64,000 nt of DNA from Deltaproteobacteria bacterium. GTDB lineage: Bacteria; Myxococcota_A; Polyangia; Polyangiales; Polyangiaceae. The position numbers were made by a program, and so were the translations under genes. Location: positions 1 through 64,000 of the forward strand of contig JACRCQ010000007.1 in NCBI GenBank assembly GCA_016218915.1. The letters run 5' to 3'. Position 1 is the stretch's first letter. Every line of letters starts with the position of its first letter. Positions 50,902 through 60,313 of the stretch are shown piece after piece. The notes under the pieces were generated by a model. It was given only the letters and a program-made list of their open reading frames with translations. It had not been told where the DNA came from and made no database searches.

Positions 50902-52677
50902 ATGCTGCCCGAGCCCCTTCTCGATGCGCTTCGGCCTCCACGCCTCCGCCCGGCGCTCTGGCATGCGCTCGCGGATCTTGCCCGACGCCGCGACCCATGT
51001 CAGGTCCATCACCACCAGGCTGTCTGGTTCGACTTCCTGCGGCGACACCGCCAGTGGCACGGCCAGTGGGCCCGTACCCCCGAGCTGGCCTGCGTCGGCC
51101 TCGACCTGCTCTCCTCGTCCCGTCCCAAGCACGAGCGCGTCGAAGCGTGCATCTGGCTCACCCTATTTCCCTCCCTGCAGACGGTCGAAGCGTTGGCGCG
51201 CATTGCACTCGACCCCGGCGAGGATCGCGACGTCCGCAATCAGGCGGTCTGGACGCTGGGCTATCGGCAGCTGCAGGAAGTGGATGACACGCTGCGCTGG
51301 AAGCCGGATGTGGTGGCCGCCGCTGACGATGCGCTCCTCGCGGTGTGGCGCTCGCCCGATCGCAACGAGCTCGATGAGCTGCTACCGACCTTGCGCCACG
51401 TCTCTTCGCCGCTCGTGCTCGATGCGCTCGCGCAGGACGTGATCGCAGCTGCCCCGGCGATCGAGGCCTACGCAACGCCTACCCTGGCGCATGCCCTGGT
51501 GGACCGACTCGAGCAGCTGCCGAGCCCGGATGCCCCGCGCATCCTGCGGCTCGTCGGGCATGTGCTGGGATGCGACGTGGCCCCGCGCCTCCTGTCCTAC
51601 GCCGCGTCAGCACCGTTGACCGAGCGCGTGGAAGCGATGATGACAGCGCTTGCACTGGATGCAGACCGTGCTCGCGGACCTGTGGAAGCCTGGCTGTCGA
51701 CGCTGATGTTCGACCGCGTGGCTCGTGATCGAGCAGCGTGGCACCAGGCCAATCCGGGCGTGCTTCCCACGGTGCGCGCTCTGGCAGTGGCGCGTCAGAC
51801 CGCTGCCATCGAGCCCGATCAGAGAACCGCACTCTGCCTGCAGGCCGCGCGCAACTTCGCATCCTCGGCCGCAATCGAGCCGTTCCCCGAAGAGTACCTC
51901 TACGCCATGTGGCGGCACGTCGCCTATCGAGCCTGGGACGACGCCGCCGTGGTGGCTTGCGTCGAATCGTTGCCCTCCATGCTCGAGCAGGGCCCGTTTC
52001 TGGTCGCGCCCTACATCGATGCGCTCGCCCATGCAGGGAGGTTCGATAGGCTCGCACAAGCTGCGCGGGAACACGCATGTACGGCGCACGCGACCTGGCT
52101 CCTTGCCACCCACGGACGTCCGTTTGCCGCGCTGGCCATGCGACGGCTGGCGACCGCCGATGGCACGGATCCCGAGGCAGTGGCAGGGGGAATCCTAGCG
52201 CTGTTCCTTGCAGGAAGGCCGGATCTGGCATCCCTGGCTCTCGAGCGTGATCGCCCGCGTGCCGAGTATCTCGCGGGCGAAGGCATCCCCGCATTCCCTG
52301 GCCCCGACGAGCTCTGGCGGATCGAGCACGAGCCTGCGCGCTGTCCGGCTCTGGCTGCGCTCGTGAGCGGGGGGCTTCCGGGCCTTCTGTCCTGCATTCG
52401 CGGCGCACCGGAAGGATCGGACCCGGACCCCATCGATTTCGCCCTGGTCACGGCTCGCGAGCAGGATCTGCGTCTCGACCTGTCCGGTGCCACCGTCTGC
52501 TTCGTGGGCTCTGTCCCGGATGCCCGCAGGGTCATCGACTGGCTCCAGGCCCAAGGGGCCATTGTCGTGGACGGTCCTTTTGCCAACACCAGCTACTTCG
52601 TGGCTGCACCGGATGCAGACCCTGCCAAGGTCTCCCGGCTTCGCGCCATGGGTGTGCGAGAGCTCCCTATCCCATGA
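50902..52677 (+). CDS. HEAT-like repeat protein with BRCT-like C-terminus
   Basis: A 591-aa soluble protein. Residues ~60-500 are helical pairs resembling HEAT repeats (SLQTVEALARIALDPGEDRDVRNQ, then ELDELLPTLRHVSSPLVLDALAQ). The last ~70 residues (LSGATVCFVGSVPDARRVIDWLQAQGAIV, then NTSYFVAAPDADPAKVSRLRAMGV) fit a BRCT fold: beta strand, F-x-G, a helix, GA-x-V, a T-x-Y-x-V strand and a closing K...A..MG. BRCT domains bind phosphopeptides or DNA ends and are normally found in DNA ligase, so this pairing is unusual. The start is uncertain (ATG 50902 or GTG 50881). It is followed by the large TPR gene (51-bp gap). Confidence 0.7.
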   Translation: MLPEPLLDALRPPRLRPALWHALADLARRRDPCQVHHHQAVWFDFLRRHRQWHGQWARTPELACVGLDLLSSSRPKHERVEACIWLTLFPSLQTVEALARIALDPGEDRDVRNQAVWTLGYRQLQEVDDTLRWKPDVVAAADDALLAVWRSPDRNELDELLPTLRHVSSPLVLDALAQDVIAAAPAIEAYATPTLAHALVDRLEQLPSPDAPRILRLVGHVLGCDVAPRLLSYAASAPLTERVEAMMTALALDADRARGPVEAWLSTLMFDRVARDRAAWHQANPGVLPTVRALAVARQTAAIEPDQRTALCLQAARNFASSAAIEPFPEEYLYAMWRHVAYRAWDDAAVVACVESLPSMLEQGPFLVAPYIDALAHAGRFDRLAQAAREHACTAHATWLLATHGRPFAALAMRRLATADGTDPEAVAGGILALFLAGRPDLASLALERDRPRAEYLAGEGIPAFPGPDELWRIEHEPARCPALAALVSGGLPGLLSCIRGAPEGSDPDPIDFALVTAREQDLRLDLSGATVCFVGSVPDARRVIDWLQAQGAIVVDGPFANTSYFVAAPDADPAKVSRLRAMGVRELPIP

Positions 52678-52728
52678 AAGCCCTCTACGTCTGAACCACG
52701 GCTGCAGGTCCTCGGAGGATGACGAATC

Positions 52729-55700
52729 ATGGCAATCCCGCCCCCCCTTCCACATCGTGTCACGTTCCTTGCGCCAGTGATGACGCTTCCCGCCGGCGCC
52801 GATCACCTCGAGCAGCCTGCGGCGCTCCTGCTCTACATCACAGTGTTCGAGCACTTCCTGAGGCACCCCAGCGTGTCGATGACCGATCCGGACGATCACC
52901 GTCTGGTGGATGGCGACGATCGTCTGATCACGATCAACCATCCGGAGATCGGAGACATCCGGGACGCGGAGTACGGCAGCGGGCGTCGCGACGAGCTGAT
53001 CTGGTTCGAGCTGTCGCTGGATCCGTCGCGGCCCGCGCCGGTGAGGCTCAAGGCCGAGCGCTACGACGGTCGCAGCCGGGAGTTCGTGGCCGTTGGTCAA
53101 GCTCCTGTGGGCGCCCAAATCGCCAATTGCATCGTGCAGTGGCTCTCGTCGATGGGGCATCCACAGGCTCCGCGTCCCATCGAGCCATTCACCGCTGAAG
53201 AGTTTCTCAACGCGACCCTGTGCGGCTACGAAGCCATCCGCAATCGTACGCCGGACGGCGGCGTGAATCTGACCATTCCAGCGCGGCTCAAGGTGCCCTT
53301 CTTCCGATTCGTGTACGTGACCCTGAACCTGTACACCTGGCGCGAGATCCTTCAGCTCGAGCCGGACAATGCGTGGGCGATTCGCGATCAGTTCCTCGAT
53401 GGGCTGCACAACGACGGTCCGACGACTCGAGATCCGATCCGGGCTGCAATCCGGACGTCGCCGATGTTCGGCAAGCTCTATCTGTCGATGTTCGGCGATG
53501 GTGTGAGCGACGAGGAGAAGCTTCACGCCTTTGCCATGGCCACGGTTCTCATCCCAGCCAACTCGTACGCCCTCAAGGACTACGGCTACACGCTCGACAG
53601 CTTCGCACGCTGGCCAGAGGCCTCGCGGTGGGCCGAGCGCGCTTGCGGAAATACGCCCACATTCATCTACGCGCATCAGCTGGCCTTTGACGTCTACGAT
53701 CTGTGCAGGTACGGCGCACTGCTGGAAACCGCGCAGCACCACATGGGATTCCTGCAGCATCTGGTGCAGCGCGAGGTGCTGGAGCCCGGCGATCCGGATC
53801 TGCGCCATTGCCACCTGCGCTACGCAGACACGCTCATGCGGACAGGGCGCCTCGACGAAGCCATCGAGCTTCGTACCCAGGGGCTGCGCGGCGTGGAGGG
53901 CAGCTGGCCCAACCAGATGAAGGTGCTCGACAAGTGGCGCACCGACCCGTCGATGTTCGCTACCCTCTATTCGCGCGAAGCGAGCTTGCGTGGCGATCCC
54001 GGGCGCGTTCTGGAGGGGTTCAGCGCAGCTCCACCCGACGGAGCCGCCGAGCTGGGCATGATGATCGATGCCCTGATCGCCCTGGGCAAGGAGGACCTCG
54101 GCGCTATTGCATATTCCCACTACAGCCGCACCAACTACGTGGTCAATCCAGTGGCGCGTCTGGCTGGTGCCCGGGCCCTGGCCCTCACCGGCTCCACCGC
54201 TTCGGCCATCGACGCGCTCCAGAGAGTCAGCCTGAGCTTCTGCCACACCGGCTGGGACACGGCCGTCAATCGCGTGCTCCGGCTGCTCGCAACCCGGCCG
54301 CCCGCCGAATGGGAAGCGGTCGTGCAGTCGCACCTCGCCTGCGGCGCGCGACGTCTGGCAAAGCTCGTCGCGCGCGACGCAGCGGACTTCGTTCCCGGGA
54401 TCGCCCCCAACTCCCCGATCGTGCAGGCTCTCGCAGGACAGCAGCCCTTCGGCTTTGATCCGTCCTTCTTCGCGGCTTTGCGCGCCTCGGTCGAGCCACA
54501 CGGTATCAGCGATTGCGATCAGCTCTTTGCCCAGCTCTCCCAGCCCACCCTCGAGCACGCGGATCGCCTCGCGAACGAGTGGCCCAAGCTCGTTCCGGCT
54601 GAGCCCGTCGACGGCGCACCCGAGCCGGTCGCGGTCGCACGGGCAGCCAAGATTCTCTGGGGCTTCGCCTCAGCGTTCGGCCGCTATCTCGCTCTGACGA
54701 CCCAGCCTCCGAACGTGCTGGCTGGGGGATATCGGCAAGTGGCCAGCGACGCGCTCGAGCTGCTGCGGAGCGCTCGCGGGGTGTTGCCGAGAATCGTGAT
54801 CCGGCAGCTGCTCGAGGGAATCGAGCGGATGGCCGGCGCCGTCGACCCCTGGTTGCTCGACTTCTGGATGCTTCGGTTCGAGCGCGCGCTCGATCTGGAA
54901 GCCAACGAAGGCGGACACCTGGAGCCGCTGGTAGCCGGCCTTCAGTGGATGTCCTGGCTGCTGCGGGGCGACGAGCGGGTGGGATACGAGTACAAGGTCG
55001 GAACCGAGGCGCTGGCCGACCCCGCTCGCGCTGGCGATGCGCTCGGTCTTCTTGAGCGAAGCGTGCGCGCCGTGGGACGCGGTGCAGCTCCCAAGTGGTC
55101 CCAAGCCGCGTCCGCGTGTCTCCCCCCTGACCAGGCCATCGACGTGCACATGACAGCGGCCTTCATGCACCCCGGCTTTGCCGGACCCGCGGTCGCTGCG
55201 GCCAAGATCCTGATTCCGCACGGCTTGGGGCAGGCCGCCTTTGACGTGCTGTGCAGCAATCTGCCCGGCGCAGGCAAGCAGTGGCGGGAGCAGCGCGTGG
55301 CCGAGCTGGCACCGCTGTGGAACCAGGCGCGCATGCCGTGCCCAATCGACTGGAACCAGTGCTTCCAGGCTGGCATGGCTGCCTTCCAGCAGGGCAATTT
55401 CCAGCTGGCGATCGACGCGCATCGCTGGTGCCTGGCCATCGACCCGGACAACGGACAGGCCTGGAAGAACCTTGGAATGGCCTATGCCCGCGCGGGCCGG
55501 GAGCACGAGTCCATCGCAGCGTTTGCCCGGGCGGATCGCAATGAAGCCCCGAAGTGGGCCGGCCAGGCGCTGCGCGAAGCAAAGCACTACGACAAGTCGA
55601 TCCTCGTGTATCGCTACGCATCGTTGCGATTCAACGCCTGGGACGACTGGCTGGCGTTGGCCGGCTCCGCAGCCATGGCGGAGAACCCGGAAGTGGCGGC

Positions 55701-56631
55701 AGAAGCCTATGGCCGGGCGCTGGCGCTCAATCCCCAAGGGGCCACGCTCAACATGCTGCACCAGCTCGCGGATGCGCTCGGAGAGACGGGCGAGTACGCG
55801 AAGTGCGGCGAGATCGCCCAGCGCTTGCTCGGCATGGCCAAAGGGGATGCGACCTACACGACCTGCGCCAACTATCACATGGCAACTGCCCTGCTCGGTC
55901 TGAGGCGCTTCCAGGAAGCAGCGCAGTATGCCGAGGTCGCGCTTGCCCAGAACCAGTACCCAGAGAACCAGGCGCCCTACGCCGAGAAGCTCGACCGCGC
56001 ACGACGGGGCGATCCCCCTGCGCCCAAGCCGACCCGCGCCGCGTCCGTGGAAGGGCGCATGTGGAACGCGCTCGCGGACGGCGACTTCAAGGGCCTATCG
56101 AGCTTCCAGGCCGGGAATGCCTGGAAGCAGCGTCGTGCCGTGCTCTCTGCGGTGGAGTTCAGGTTCGAGTCCGAGAACGATGTGACCGTGACCCCGCGCG
56201 CGCGTGAGGCTGCCCTGGCCGCCTTGGCCGAGACCGTGGGGCAGACCGATCCGCATGCTGCACATTGCAGGCTTCAGGCCCTGCGAATCCGCGAGAACGA
56301 CGTGTTCCCCGTGGACGTTCCGTGCAAGATGGGAGCCCGGGTTCCACGCGAGCAGTTCCGCCAGCTCTTCGCGCAGCGCTCAGGCCAGGGGATGGCAGCC
56401 CAAGCCCCGGCTGCAGGCGAGCCGGATCCCGTGGTGTTTCCCGGACAGCGCATCGCACGGCTGAGCGACTACGTCCGAGTCGTCAAGGGAATGCAGACCG
56501 GCAACGTGGCAGGGGCGCTTCAGGCCGCAGGGCTGGACATGAACGCCTGGGGTCAGGTCGCTGCAGCGTGGGGGCAGCGGCTCTCCCAGGATCAGGGATT
56601 GGCGCAGCAGTTCCAGATGATGATGAGATGA
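52729..56631 (+). CDS. Giant TPR-type repeat protein
   Basis: A 1300-aa soluble protein. ATG 52729 is preceded by GGAGG. The N-terminal ~150 residues form a separate mixed domain. Then come helical repeats throughout: TPR-like units are clear at ~350-420 (YADTLMRTGRLDEAIELRTQGL) and ~880-1080 (AAFQQGNFQLAIDAHRWCLAIDPDNGQAWKNLGMAY, then AAEAYGRALALNPQGATL and KCGEIAQRLLG). No catalytic motif was seen. The neighbouring HEAT-BRCT gene is probably co-transcribed, and the two may form a scaffold. It ends one base before the stop of the convergent molybdenum-enzyme gene. Confidence 0.75.
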   Translation: MAIPPPLPHRVTFLAPVMTLPAGADHLEQPAALLLYITVFEHFLRHPSVSMTDPDDHRLVDGDDRLITINHPEIGDIRDAEYGSGRRDELIWFELSLDPSRPAPVRLKAERYDGRSREFVAVGQAPVGAQIANCIVQWLSSMGHPQAPRPIEPFTAEEFLNATLCGYEAIRNRTPDGGVNLTIPARLKVPFFRFVYVTLNLYTWREILQLEPDNAWAIRDQFLDGLHNDGPTTRDPIRAAIRTSPMFGKLYLSMFGDGVSDEEKLHAFAMATVLIPANSYALKDYGYTLDSFARWPEASRWAERACGNTPTFIYAHQLAFDVYDLCRYGALLETAQHHMGFLQHLVQREVLEPGDPDLRHCHLRYADTLMRTGRLDEAIELRTQGLRGVEGSWPNQMKVLDKWRTDPSMFATLYSREASLRGDPGRVLEGFSAAPPDGAAELGMMIDALIALGKEDLGAIAYSHYSRTNYVVNPVARLAGARALALTGSTASAIDALQRVSLSFCHTGWDTAVNRVLRLLATRPPAEWEAVVQSHLACGARRLAKLVARDAADFVPGIAPNSPIVQALAGQQPFGFDPSFFAALRASVEPHGISDCDQLFAQLSQPTLEHADRLANEWPKLVPAEPVDGAPEPVAVARAAKILWGFASAFGRYLALTTQPPNVLAGGYRQVASDALELLRSARGVLPRIVIRQLLEGIERMAGAVDPWLLDFWMLRFERALDLEANEGGHLEPLVAGLQWMSWLLRGDERVGYEYKVGTEALADPARAGDALGLLERSVRAVGRGAAPKWSQAASACLPPDQAIDVHMTAAFMHPGFAGPAVAAAKILIPHGLGQAAFDVLCSNLPGAGKQWREQRVAELAPLWNQARMPCPIDWNQCFQAGMAAFQQGNFQLAIDAHRWCLAIDPDNGQAWKNLGMAYARAGREHESIAAFARADRNEAPKWAGQALREAKHYDKSILVYRYASLRFNAWDDWLALAGSAAMAENPEVAAEAYGRALALNPQGATLNMLHQLADALGETGEYAKCGEIAQRLLGMAKGDATYTTCANYHMATALLGLRRFQEAAQYAEVALAQNQYPENQAPYAEKLDRARRGDPPAPKPTRAASVEGRMWNALADGDFKGLSSFQAGNAWKQRRAVLSAVEFRFESENDVTVTPRAREAALAALAETVGQTDPHAAHCRLQALRIRENDVFPVDVPCKMGARVPREQFRQLFAQRSGQGMAAQAPAAGEPDPVVFPGQRIARLSDYVRVVKGMQTGNVAGALQAAGLDMNAWGQVAAAWGQRLSQDQGLAQQFQMMMR

Positions 56632-56632
56632 C

Positions 56633-58963
56633 CTAGGCCTGCTTGGCCGCCTGGATGGCTGCCAGCACCTTCTCCGGCGTGAAGGGCGCGTGACGAATGC
56701 GCACGCCCACAGCGTCGAAGATCGCGTTCGCAATCGCAGGGCACGCCCCGTTGATCCCGATCTCCGACACGCTCTTGGCCCCGAACGGACCCGTCTCCTC
56801 CCAGGTGGGAATGAGCCGGGTCACCATCTCCGGCATGTCGGCCGTGCTCAGGATCTTGTAGTCCGCGAACCCGGTGTTCCGCATCCTGCCCTTCTCGTCG
56901 AAGATGTACTCCTCGGTCATCGCGAACGAGATCCCGTTGACCACCGCGCCTTCGACCTGCCCCTCGGCCAGCTTCGGATTGATGGCTGTGCCGCAATCGA
57001 GCATGGTCACGTACTTGAGCAGCTTGACGTATCCCGTCTCGGTATCGACCTCCACCTCCACGAAGTGCGCCGAGAAGGGCGGGGGAGACTTCTTCGAGAT
57101 CGCCGACTCGACCGACGAGATCTGGTGCTGCTTGGACTCGTAGAGCGAGCGAAGCGCGATCTGGCCCAGCGTGACCGATGACCCGTCCGGGCCGAACGCA
57201 GCCTTGTTGCGAAGCTCGATCGTCTCCGGCGCCGGGTGCGACTCGAGCATCTCCGAGGCGACCTTCTTGATCTGCTCGGCCACGGTCGTCGCTGCCCGCC
57301 TTGCCGCCTCGCCCGACAGGTACGTCGTGCTCGAAGCATAGGCACCCACGTCAAAGGGCGTCAGATCCGTATCCGACGACGTCACGATGATGTCGCTGGT
57401 CTCGATCCCCAGCACCTCTGCAGCAATCTGCGCCAGGATCGTGTCCGACCCCGTGCCCAGATCCGTCGCGCCCGCAGCGAGGTTGAACGATCCGTCGTCG
57501 TTCATCTTCATGCTCACAGCTGCCATGTCGATGTCCGGGATCGACGAGCCCTGCATCAGGGCGCACATGCCGAATCCTCGCTTCTTGGCGCCTGGCGCCT
57601 TGGGCTCCTTGCGGCGGTGCCAGCCAATGGCCTCAGCGCCCTGGGTGAGGCATTCAGCGAGCCCCGACGAGCCGATCTTCTGCTCGACGCCGGGCTTGCC
57701 TTCGCCGAGCGCCGCGAACACGGGCGAGCCTTCGCCAGGCAGGATGTGGTTGATTCGCCGCATCTCGACCGGGTCGATTCCCATCTCGTGGGCGACCTCG
57801 TCGAGGAAGCTCTCCATCGCAAAGGCGGCCTGGGTCGCGCCATATCCACGATAGGCTCCGCCGACCGGCAGGTTCGTGTAGACCGCTGTCGCGTCGAACG
57901 CCACGGTCTTCATCCGGTAGAGCGGCAGCACCTTGGAGCCGCAATTGCACATCACGGTCAGGCCGTGCGAGCCGTACGCGCCCGTGTTGGACAGCGCCGT
58001 CATCCGCACGCCCGTGATGGTCCCGTCCTTGTTGAATCCACCCTCGATCGTGACCTTGATCGGGTGGCGCGTGCGCGACAGGAACTCCTCTGCGCGCGTG
58101 AACTGCATCAGCACCTTGCGTCGCGTCGCCAGCACCAGGGCACCCACCATCTGCTCGAGGAGCACCTCCTGCTTGGTGCCGAATCCGCCTCCCACGCGCG
58201 GCTTGATGACCCTCACACGCTTGACCGGGATGCCCAGCGCCTGCGCCGTGATCCGGCGCGCATGGAACGGAACCTGCGTCGAGCTGACCAACGTGAGACG
58301 GTCGCGCGGATCCAGGTAGCCCATGCACACGTGCGGCTCGATCGGGCAGTGCTGCGCATAGTGCGTGGAGTAGACCTGCTTGCGCGCCAGATGCGAGCCC
58401 TTGAGCACTGCATCGATGTCCCCGACTCCCATGCTCGCCGACGCAGCCATGTTCTTCTTGGCGTCGTAGGGCACAGGAATCGGCATGTGCGCCTCCGGCT
58501 CGTCGTGGATGACCGGCGCACCCGGCTCCATCGCCTTGTCCGGGTCGAGCACCGGCTCGAGCACCTCCCACTCGATGTCCAGGGCCCGTCCCGCTTCCTC
58601 GGCAATCTCACGCGTATCCGCTGCCACGAGCGCCACGCGGTCGCCCACGAAGCGTACCTTCTTGTCGAGCACGAAGCTGTCGTAGGCCGAGGGCTCCACG
58701 AACCCCTGCCCGGCCGTGGTGTGCACGATCCGTGGCACGTCCTCCCACGTCAGCACCGCATGCACGCCCGGAATCGCCCTTGCCCGCGTCGCGTCGATCT
58801 TCTTGATCCGCGCGTGCGCATGGGGGCTCGGCACCACGTAGCCGATCAGCGCGCCGGTCGTGTCGTAGTCGGCGACGTACTGCTCGAGTCCGCACGCCAT
58901 CCCCATGGAATCGATCTTGGCGACCGAGGTCCCTACCACGTTGAGCTTCTGCGGGGCGGTCAT
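56633..58963 (-). CDS. Molybdopterin-binding subunit of a xanthine dehydrogenase family enzyme
   Basis: A 776-aa catalytic subunit of a molybdenum hydroxylase. The start ATG 58963 overlaps the stop of the iron-sulfur subunit (ATGA). The N-terminal domain (residues ~10-120) has ARAIPGVHAVLTWEDVP; the cofactor-binding half contains RVGGGFGTKQ, AYRGYGATQAAFAMES, GATDLGTGSDTILAQIAAEVLG and the late SVSEIGINGACPAIANAI region that supplies the catalytic glutamate. Such enzymes hydroxylate purines or other N-heterocycles. With the amidohydrolase at the head of the operon, a purine substrate is most likely. It ends 1 bp from the TPR gene stop. Confidence 0.9.
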   Translation of the reverse strand: MTAPQKLNVVGTSVAKIDSMGMACGLEQYVADYDTTGALIGYVVPSPHAHARIKKIDATRARAIPGVHAVLTWEDVPRIVHTTAGQGFVEPSAYDSFVLDKKVRFVGDRVALVAADTREIAEEAGRALDIEWEVLEPVLDPDKAMEPGAPVIHDEPEAHMPIPVPYDAKKNMAASASMGVGDIDAVLKGSHLARKQVYSTHYAQHCPIEPHVCMGYLDPRDRLTLVSSTQVPFHARRITAQALGIPVKRVRVIKPRVGGGFGTKQEVLLEQMVGALVLATRRKVLMQFTRAEEFLSRTRHPIKVTIEGGFNKDGTITGVRMTALSNTGAYGSHGLTVMCNCGSKVLPLYRMKTVAFDATAVYTNLPVGGAYRGYGATQAAFAMESFLDEVAHEMGIDPVEMRRINHILPGEGSPVFAALGEGKPGVEQKIGSSGLAECLTQGAEAIGWHRRKEPKAPGAKKRGFGMCALMQGSSIPDIDMAAVSMKMNDDGSFNLAAGATDLGTGSDTILAQIAAEVLGIETSDIIVTSSDTDLTPFDVGAYASSTTYLSGEAARRAATTVAEQIKKVASEMLESHPAPETIELRNKAAFGPDGSSVTLGQIALRSLYESKQHQISSVESAISKKSPPPFSAHFVEVEVDTETGYVKLLKYVTMLDCGTAINPKLAEGQVEGAVVNGISFAMTEEYIFDEKGRMRNTGFADYKILSTADMPEMVTRLIPTWEETGPFGAKSVSEIGINGACPAIANAIFDAVGVRIRHAPFTPEKVLAAIQAAKQA

Positions 58964-59436
58964 GGCTTCTGCTCCTCGGTGAGGGCGGCCGCGGCATTGC
59001 GCACCGCCTCGACGATCTTCACGTAGCCCGTGCATCGGCACAGGTTGCCCGACAGCGCAGTAGCGATCTGCTCGTCGGTGGGCTTCTTGTTGCGGTCGAG
59101 CAACGCCTTGGTGGACAGCAGCATCCCGGGCGTGCAGTACCCGCATTGCACAGCGCCCGCGTTCACGAACGCAGCCTGGATGGGGTGCGGACGGCTCGGA
59201 TCGCCGAGCGCCTCCACGGTCGTGACTTCGCGTCCCGCCACCCTGGGCGCAGGCGTGATGCACGACAGGATCGGCGTGCCATCGAGCAGCACCGTGCAGG
59301 CCCCGCAGGTGCCCTCGCGGTCGCATCCTTGCTTGACGCTCTTGTAGCCCATGAGACGGAGCACTTCGAGCAGCGTGGCGCCGGGAGCGCACTCGATCTC
59401 GCGCTTGAGGCCATTGATCTTTGCATTGAAACGCAT
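58960..59436 (-). CDS. 2Fe-2S subunit of a molybdenum hydroxylase
   Basis: A 158-aa electron-transfer subunit. It has the plant-type ferredoxin cluster motif GCDREGTCGACTVLLDG (with a further Cys at ILSC) and the second cluster motif CGYCTPGML followed by LSGNLCRCTGYVKIVEA, the complete set of eight cysteines for two 2Fe-2S clusters. Length is normal for XdhC/CoxS-type subunits. It is 4 nt downstream of the FAD subunit gene and overlaps the molybdenum subunit gene. Confidence 0.93.
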   Translation of the reverse strand: MRFNAKINGLKREIECAPGATLLEVLRLMGYKSVKQGCDREGTCGACTVLLDGTPILSCITPAPRVAGREVTTVEALGDPSRPHPIQAAFVNAGAVQCGYCTPGMLLSTKALLDRNKKPTDEQIATALSGNLCRCTGYVKIVEAVRNAAAALTEEQKP

Positions 59437-59440
59437 GACT

Positions 59441-60277
59441 TCAGCTCTCCCTTGCCCACTCGTACGCCGTCATCAGAGCCCTTCGGGACAACACGCCGGC
59501 CAGCTGCCGACGATAGCCCGGTGACGCCCGGAAGTTGGGCGCGACAGGAAGATCCCCGAGCGTGGCGATCGCTTCGTCCACGGCCGCAGCGTCGTACGCC
59601 TTGCCCTCCAGCTTCGCCTCGGCCTTCGCCGCCCTGTGCGGACGCGCCTGCAACGCGCCGATCACCAGATGCACATTGCGCATCAACGCGCCATCGCGCG
59701 TCATCGTCACGCACGCGGTCGCAAGCGAGTAGTCCGTCACCGTACGCACGAAGCGCTCGTAGCCGAACACCTGCGCAGCCTGGGTCAGCGGTACCGTCAC
59801 CGCCGCGATCATCCCGCCCTCCCACGGATGCTTGCCTGCCTCCAGGCAGGCTGCGATCGGGTGAGCTGAAGGCGCCTGGCCCTGCTTGCGCACTTCGACG
59901 GTCGCATCGAGCGCCAGGAGCACTGGCGGAAGATCGGCCCAGTAGTTCAACCCCGCCACGTTGCCCGCCACGGTGATCATGTTGCGAAGGGGCTCCGACG
60001 CCACGGCCCTGGCCGCCTTGCGGAGCAACGCGCCCGGCATGCCCGGGATGTCCGCCGCGGCGCCGAGTCGAGACAGCGTCACGCCCGCGCCGATTACGAC
60101 CTTGTCCTTGTCCACCGTGATCTGATCGAGCCCGAGCCGGGTCACGTCCACCAGCTCGATGTCGCGGCTCGACTTCGCCGTGTACAGCGCAGTGGCGCCG
60201 CCCACCGCGACCGCTCCTCGCGCCAGCAGCGCCAGCGCATCTTCCACTCGTTCCGGAGAATGATAGTCACGTATCAT
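59441..60277 (-). CDS. FAD-binding subunit of a molybdenum hydroxylase
   Basis: A 278-aa subunit of the CoxM/XdhB type. The FAD-binding region shows AVGGATALYTAKS near the N-terminus, VVIGAGVTLSRLG and the conserved SEPLRNMITVAGNVAG, followed by the C-terminal CO_deh_flav_C-like domain (YERFVRTVTDYSLATACV). It passes electrons from the iron-sulfur subunit to an acceptor. It is second in the operon, 36 bp after the amidohydrolase and 4 bp before the 2Fe-2S gene. Confidence 0.9.
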   Translation of the reverse strand: MIRDYHSPERVEDALALLARGAVAVGGATALYTAKSSRDIELVDVTRLGLDQITVDKDKVVIGAGVTLSRLGAAADIPGMPGALLRKAARAVASEPLRNMITVAGNVAGLNYWADLPPVLLALDATVEVRKQGQAPSAHPIAACLEAGKHPWEGGMIAAVTVPLTQAAQVFGYERFVRTVTDYSLATACVTMTRDGALMRNVHLVIGALQARPHRAAKAEAKLEGKAYDAAAVDEAIATLGDLPVAPNFRASPGYRRQLAGVLSRRALMTAYEWARES

Positions 60278-60313
60278 GATCGCTCCGATCAGGCTTTCCA
60301 GACGGGAAAGCCG

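Noticed and set aside
52195-54558. 787-aa minus-strand ORF opposite the HEAT-BRCT and TPR genes
   Set aside because: No domain, His/Arg/Gln-rich composition; the plus strand has proper repeats and ribosome sites.
57236-59026. 596-aa plus-strand ORF opposite the molybdenum subunit
   Set aside because: The minus strand has unmistakable molybdopterin-binding motifs; the plus frame is Arg/His-rich shadow.
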